DNA of 6,677 bases from Clostridiales bacterium (GTDB lineage: Bacteria > Bacillota > Clostridia > Lachnospirales > CAG-274): contig JAJQBF010000117.1 in the NCBI GenBank assembly GCA_021203425.1, positions 1 to 6,677 of the forward strand, given 5' to 3'. The notes below the pieces were generated by a model that searched no databases, was not told where the DNA came from, and saw only the letters and a program-made list of their open reading frames with translations. Each line of letters opens with the position of its first letter. Positions within the stretch are counted from its first letter, which is position 1. Shown here piece by piece: positions 5,284-6,677 of the stretch. A program made the position numbers and the translations under genes.

Positions 5284-5511
5284 TCAGACCGCACTGTTTC
5301 CGAAAGCAATTCCCTTATCGGCGGCTGCGGCTTTAATATTATATTCCGTTTTTGACACAATAGTAATATAGCCTTCTTCTTCAAGCTTTTCAAGCGCCTT
5401 TTTTGTCTTTTCCGCCCAGGGATCTTTCTTGAGCTTAAAGTTAAGACTGTCGCCGCCGCATACGTATGACTGATATATTCTTTCCAATATTTTCTGTTCG
5501 TAATCGTTCAC
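5284..5511 (-). CDS. Small protein of unknown function, possible winged helix
   Basis: I do not recognise this 75-residue protein. A longer frame starts at an ATG at 5541, but AGGAGGG lies 5 bases before a GTG at 5511, and the predicted promoter -10 (5544-5549) is too close to the ATG, so the GTG start is preferred. It has an N-terminal helix (about 2-16, DYEQKILERIYQSY), a second helical part (31-48, WAEKTKKALEKLEEEGYI) and a strand pair (49-60, TIVSKTEYNIK). Helices followed by 'ALEKLEEEGYI' and a beta wing are typical of winged-helix proteins, so nucleic-acid binding is possible but unproven. There is no signal peptide or membrane segment. It is just upstream of the ribosomal operon on the same strand, but that operon has its own promoter. 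Confidence 0.75.
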   Translation of the reverse strand: MNDYEQKILERIYQSYVCGGDSLNFKLKKDPWAEKTKKALEKLEEEGYITIVSKTEYNIKAAAADKGIAFGNSAV

Positions 5512-5516
5512 GTTAT

Positions 5517-5523
5517 CCCTCCT
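5517..5523 (-). promoter_or_regulatory. Ribosome binding site fixing the GTG start of the 75-residue gene
   Basis: AGGAGGG on the minus strand is 5 bases from the GTG at 5511. The ATG at 5541 would put this sequence inside the coding region and would leave almost no leader after the predicted promoter. Confidence 0.8.
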
Positions 5524-5543
5524 GAAATCTTTTTCTTTCAATA

Positions 5544-5572
5544 ATTATATATCACAGCCGCCTTTTTTGCAA
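5544..5572 (-). promoter_or_regulatory. Promoter of the 75-residue gene
   Basis: On the minus strand TTGCAA (5567-5572) is followed after 17 bases by a perfect TATAAT (5544-5549). The start should fall near 5537, downstream of the ATG at 5541, which supports the GTG start at 5511. It is divergent from the plus-strand WalR-box promoter about 150 bases away. Confidence 0.65.
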
Positions 5573-5634
5573 TATAAATATTTTGTTTTAAAAGCTCGCC
5601 GCCTAAATCTCTCCTGTTATCCTAAAAAACAGCT

Positions 5635-5658
5635 TTTATTTCTTTAGAAGTAAATAAA
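5635..5658. repeat. AT-rich inverted repeat between divergent promoters
   Basis: TTTATTTCTT (5635-5644) pairs with AAG-T-AAATAAA (5648-5658), ten pairs with one bulged T and a 3-base loop. Nothing else was recognised between the two divergent promoters (5573-5669). It may be an operator, a DNA-curvature element or chance in AT-rich DNA. Confidence 0.35.
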
Positions 5659-5670
5659 AAGAAAACACGC

Positions 5671-5687
5671 TGTAACACATCTGTAAC
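5671..5687 (+). promoter_or_regulatory. WalR (YycF) binding-site match
   Basis: TGTAAC, five bases, TGTAAC is an exact match to the published WalR consensus TGT(A/T)A(A/T/C)-N5-TGT(A/T)A(A/T/C). The direct repeats have an 11-base period, so both half-sites face the same side of the helix. The box ends 10 bases before the -10 element, where the -35 hexamer would be, a position suited to activation by an OmpR/PhoB-family regulator. A further half-site, TGTAAT, lies at 5703-5708. The site could also be read as a Pho-box-like CTGTAAC-N4-CTGTAAC, but the YycH-like gene downstream favours WalR. Confidence 0.65.
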
Positions 5688-5697
5688 AATAGTGTGG

Positions 5698-5703
5698 TAT
5701 ACT
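5698..5703 (+). promoter_or_regulatory. Extended -10 element of the secreted protein operon
   Basis: TATACT is preceded by TGG, an extended -10 TGn motif. No acceptable -35 hexamer is found 16-18 bases upstream; that place is taken by the WalR-type direct repeat, as expected of an activator-dependent promoter. The start should fall near 5710, about 49 bases before the ATG. Confidence 0.65.
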
Positions 5704-5758
5704 GTAATTGTGTAGAAGTGAGCAAATACATACCATCTTTTAGAAAGGAGCGAAACTG

Positions 5759-6232
5759 ATGATAATTAAAAAAATAAAATATATGCTTTTAATTTCATTT
5801 TGTTTTATGGCCTTTCAGGCTGTAAGTGTTTTTGGCGCTGCTCCTTCACAGGTGGCATACTTTTCAATCGCTGAGGGGTTTGATACAACAAAAAGTTATG
5901 AGGCTACCTTCAACGCAACAAGAGTTATCTCGGGTACTGCCGACAAGGGCGCTTCTATAAATATATCCGTTTACGACCCGGAGGTCGTTGTAAACGGTTC
6001 ATACAGCAGGCTGTCAAGCTACAACTTGGTTGTAGGTCAGTCGGGAATTTTCCGTCAGACTATCGACTTAAAGCTGGGCAAGAACCTTGTTGTTGTTACC
6101 GCTTCTTATAACGGAGAATCTGTATCATATCAAACAACGATTAACCGGAAGGAAAGCCAAATACAGTCTGATTTGGACGGTATTATTGTGCTGCCCGGTC
6201 AAAAATACGCTTTTAATTACACTGCTAAATAG
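5759..6232 (+). CDS. Small secreted protein, possibly one Ig-like beta-sandwich domain
   Basis: The 157-residue product has a clear signal peptide: MIIKKIKY, a hydrophobic core (9-25) and likely cleavage near residues 26-28 (VFGAAPS). The mature part (about 130 residues) is rich in alternating polar and hydrophobic stretches: TRVISGTADKGASINISVYD (54-73), SGIFRQTIDLKLGKNLVVVTASYNGESVSYQTTINRK. 'Gly-Thr-Ala-x-Lys-Gly-Ala', a later Gly-x-Phe and 'Leu-x-x-Gly-x-Asn-x-Val-x-Val' fit bacterial Ig-like or cadherin-like domains of envelope proteins. I do not recognise a named family, and no catalytic motif is seen. AAAGGAG lies 8 bases before the ATG. It is the first gene after the WalR-box promoter and is 24 bases upstream of the YycH-like gene, so both probably act at the cell wall. 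Confidence 0.85.
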   Translation: MIIKKIKYMLLISFCFMAFQAVSVFGAAPSQVAYFSIAEGFDTTKSYEATFNATRVISGTADKGASINISVYDPEVVVNGSYSRLSSYNLVVGQSGIFRQTIDLKLGKNLVVVTASYNGESVSYQTTINRKESQIQSDLDGIIVLPGQKYAFNYTAK

Positions 6233-6256
6233 CTTATATGAAAAAAGGAGGCAATT

Positions 6257-6677
6257 ATGTATAATTTTTTAAAAAATTTTCTGGTCGCCTTTTTAGTAAT
6301 ATTAGCTCTTTATCAGACCAAAGAATTATGGTTTGAAGATTATTCAAGCCATAATTTTTTTTATACTGTTTTACATGAGGGCTTGGGAAACCAAAATACG
6401 GCTGTGACAAACAGCGAGGCCGAATACGGTGTTGTAAATAACGGAACGGGAAAGTTTGTTTTAACCTATGAAAAAGAAAACGTCAACTCAATGGCGGCGG
6501 TTGTTTCGAAAGCCGGTGCGGCTGCGGTTAAAAGCGGCGCCCCTCAGATATATGAAAGATATAATTTACAAAATATAATAAAGCACAGATGTATTGGTCT
6601 TCACTACGGCTTTTTTCTTTCGGGAGAGGATTTTTCGGAGCGTTACGGCATAGGCAGCTATGAGGATATGCGCGAAT
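6257..6677 (+). CDS. YycH-like membrane-anchored protein, partial (3' end outside window)
   Basis: An open frame of 140 codons runs off the window edge. GGAGG follows six A and sits 5 bases before the ATG, 24 bases after the preceding stop, so it is cotranscribed with the secreted protein gene. Residues 1-4 are followed by an N-terminal transmembrane helix (about 5-20, LKNFLVAFLVILALYQ) and an external part beginning TKELWFEDYSSHNFFY. A short cytoplasmic start, one helix and a large extracytoplasmic domain starting near a Trp is the layout of YycH and YycI, which modulate the sensor kinase WalK in Bacillus. The resemblance is from layout and N-terminal feel, not a full alignment. The WalR box at the operon promoter supports it independently. 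Other single-span envelope proteins remain possible. Confidence 0.5.
   Translation, partial: MYNFLKNFLVAFLVILALYQTKELWFEDYSSHNFFYTVLHEGLGNQNTAVTNSEAEYGVVNNGTGKFVLTYEKENVNSMAAVVSKAGAAAVKSGAPQIYERYNLQNIIKHRCIGLHYGFFLSGEDFSERYGIGSYEDMRE

Noticed and set aside
5512..5541. Ten-codon N-terminal extension of the 75-residue protein
   Set aside because: It contains the AGGAGGG that serves the GTG start, and its ATG lies at or upstream of the predicted transcription start.
5670..5687. Pho box (CTGTAAC-N4-CTGTAAC) for a phosphate response
   Set aside because: The repeat length and spacing fit the enterobacterial Pho box layout, but the bases match the WalR consensus exactly and the downstream genes are envelope-related, with no phosphate genes in view.

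Overview
The window looks like chromosomal DNA from a low-GC Gram-positive bacterium, most likely an anaerobic member of Clostridia. This rests on AT-rich intergenic DNA, strong AGGAGG-type ribosome binding sites, sigma-A-type promoters, a small single-span SecE, a four-cysteine L33 and a YycH-like gene start. It is an inference from gene content; no species-level claim is possible. No rRNA, tRNA, CRISPR array, insertion sequence or phage gene was seen.

Layout. Everything from the left edge to about 5.55 kb is read from the minus strand; the right end is read from the plus strand. From right to left on the minus strand: a 75-residue unknown, possibly winged-helix, protein (5284-5511); then rpmG (L33), secE, nusG, rplK (L11) and rplA (L1) at 5127-2770, driven by a strong promoter at 5219-5248 and closed by a strong intrinsic terminator at 2702-2749; then galE (1626-2618) with its own promoter; then a large secreted acidic protein with a PepSY-like domain and a Thr/Pro-rich, tetrapeptide-repeat tail (100-1386), also with its own promoter. 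Another minus-strand promoter points out of the window at its left edge. rpmG is too short to be found by a simple long-ORF scan and starts with TTG.

On the plus strand, a small secreted beta-rich protein (5759-6232) and the start of a membrane-anchored YycH-like protein (6257 to the window end) form an apparent operon. Their promoter carries TGTAAC-N5-TGTAAC, an exact match to the published WalR (YycF) binding consensus. This suggests that the pair belongs to the cell-wall homeostasis regulon of the WalKR two-component system.

How the parts work together. The central operon makes parts of the 50S subunit, the SecYEG translocase and the transcription factor NusG. The 5' leaders of both rplK and rplA carry near-identical RNA folds directly before the Shine-Dalgarno sequence; they resemble the L1-binding site and suggest that L1 represses both genes translationally. 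The operon stops after rplA instead of continuing into rplJ-rplL. An inverted repeat straddles the -10 element of the rpmG promoter and may act as a terminator for read-through RNA from the upstream gene while becoming a 5'-terminal hairpin on the operon's own mRNA. The flanking genes (galE, secreted PepSY protein, WalR-box operon) concern sugar nucleotides and the cell envelope.
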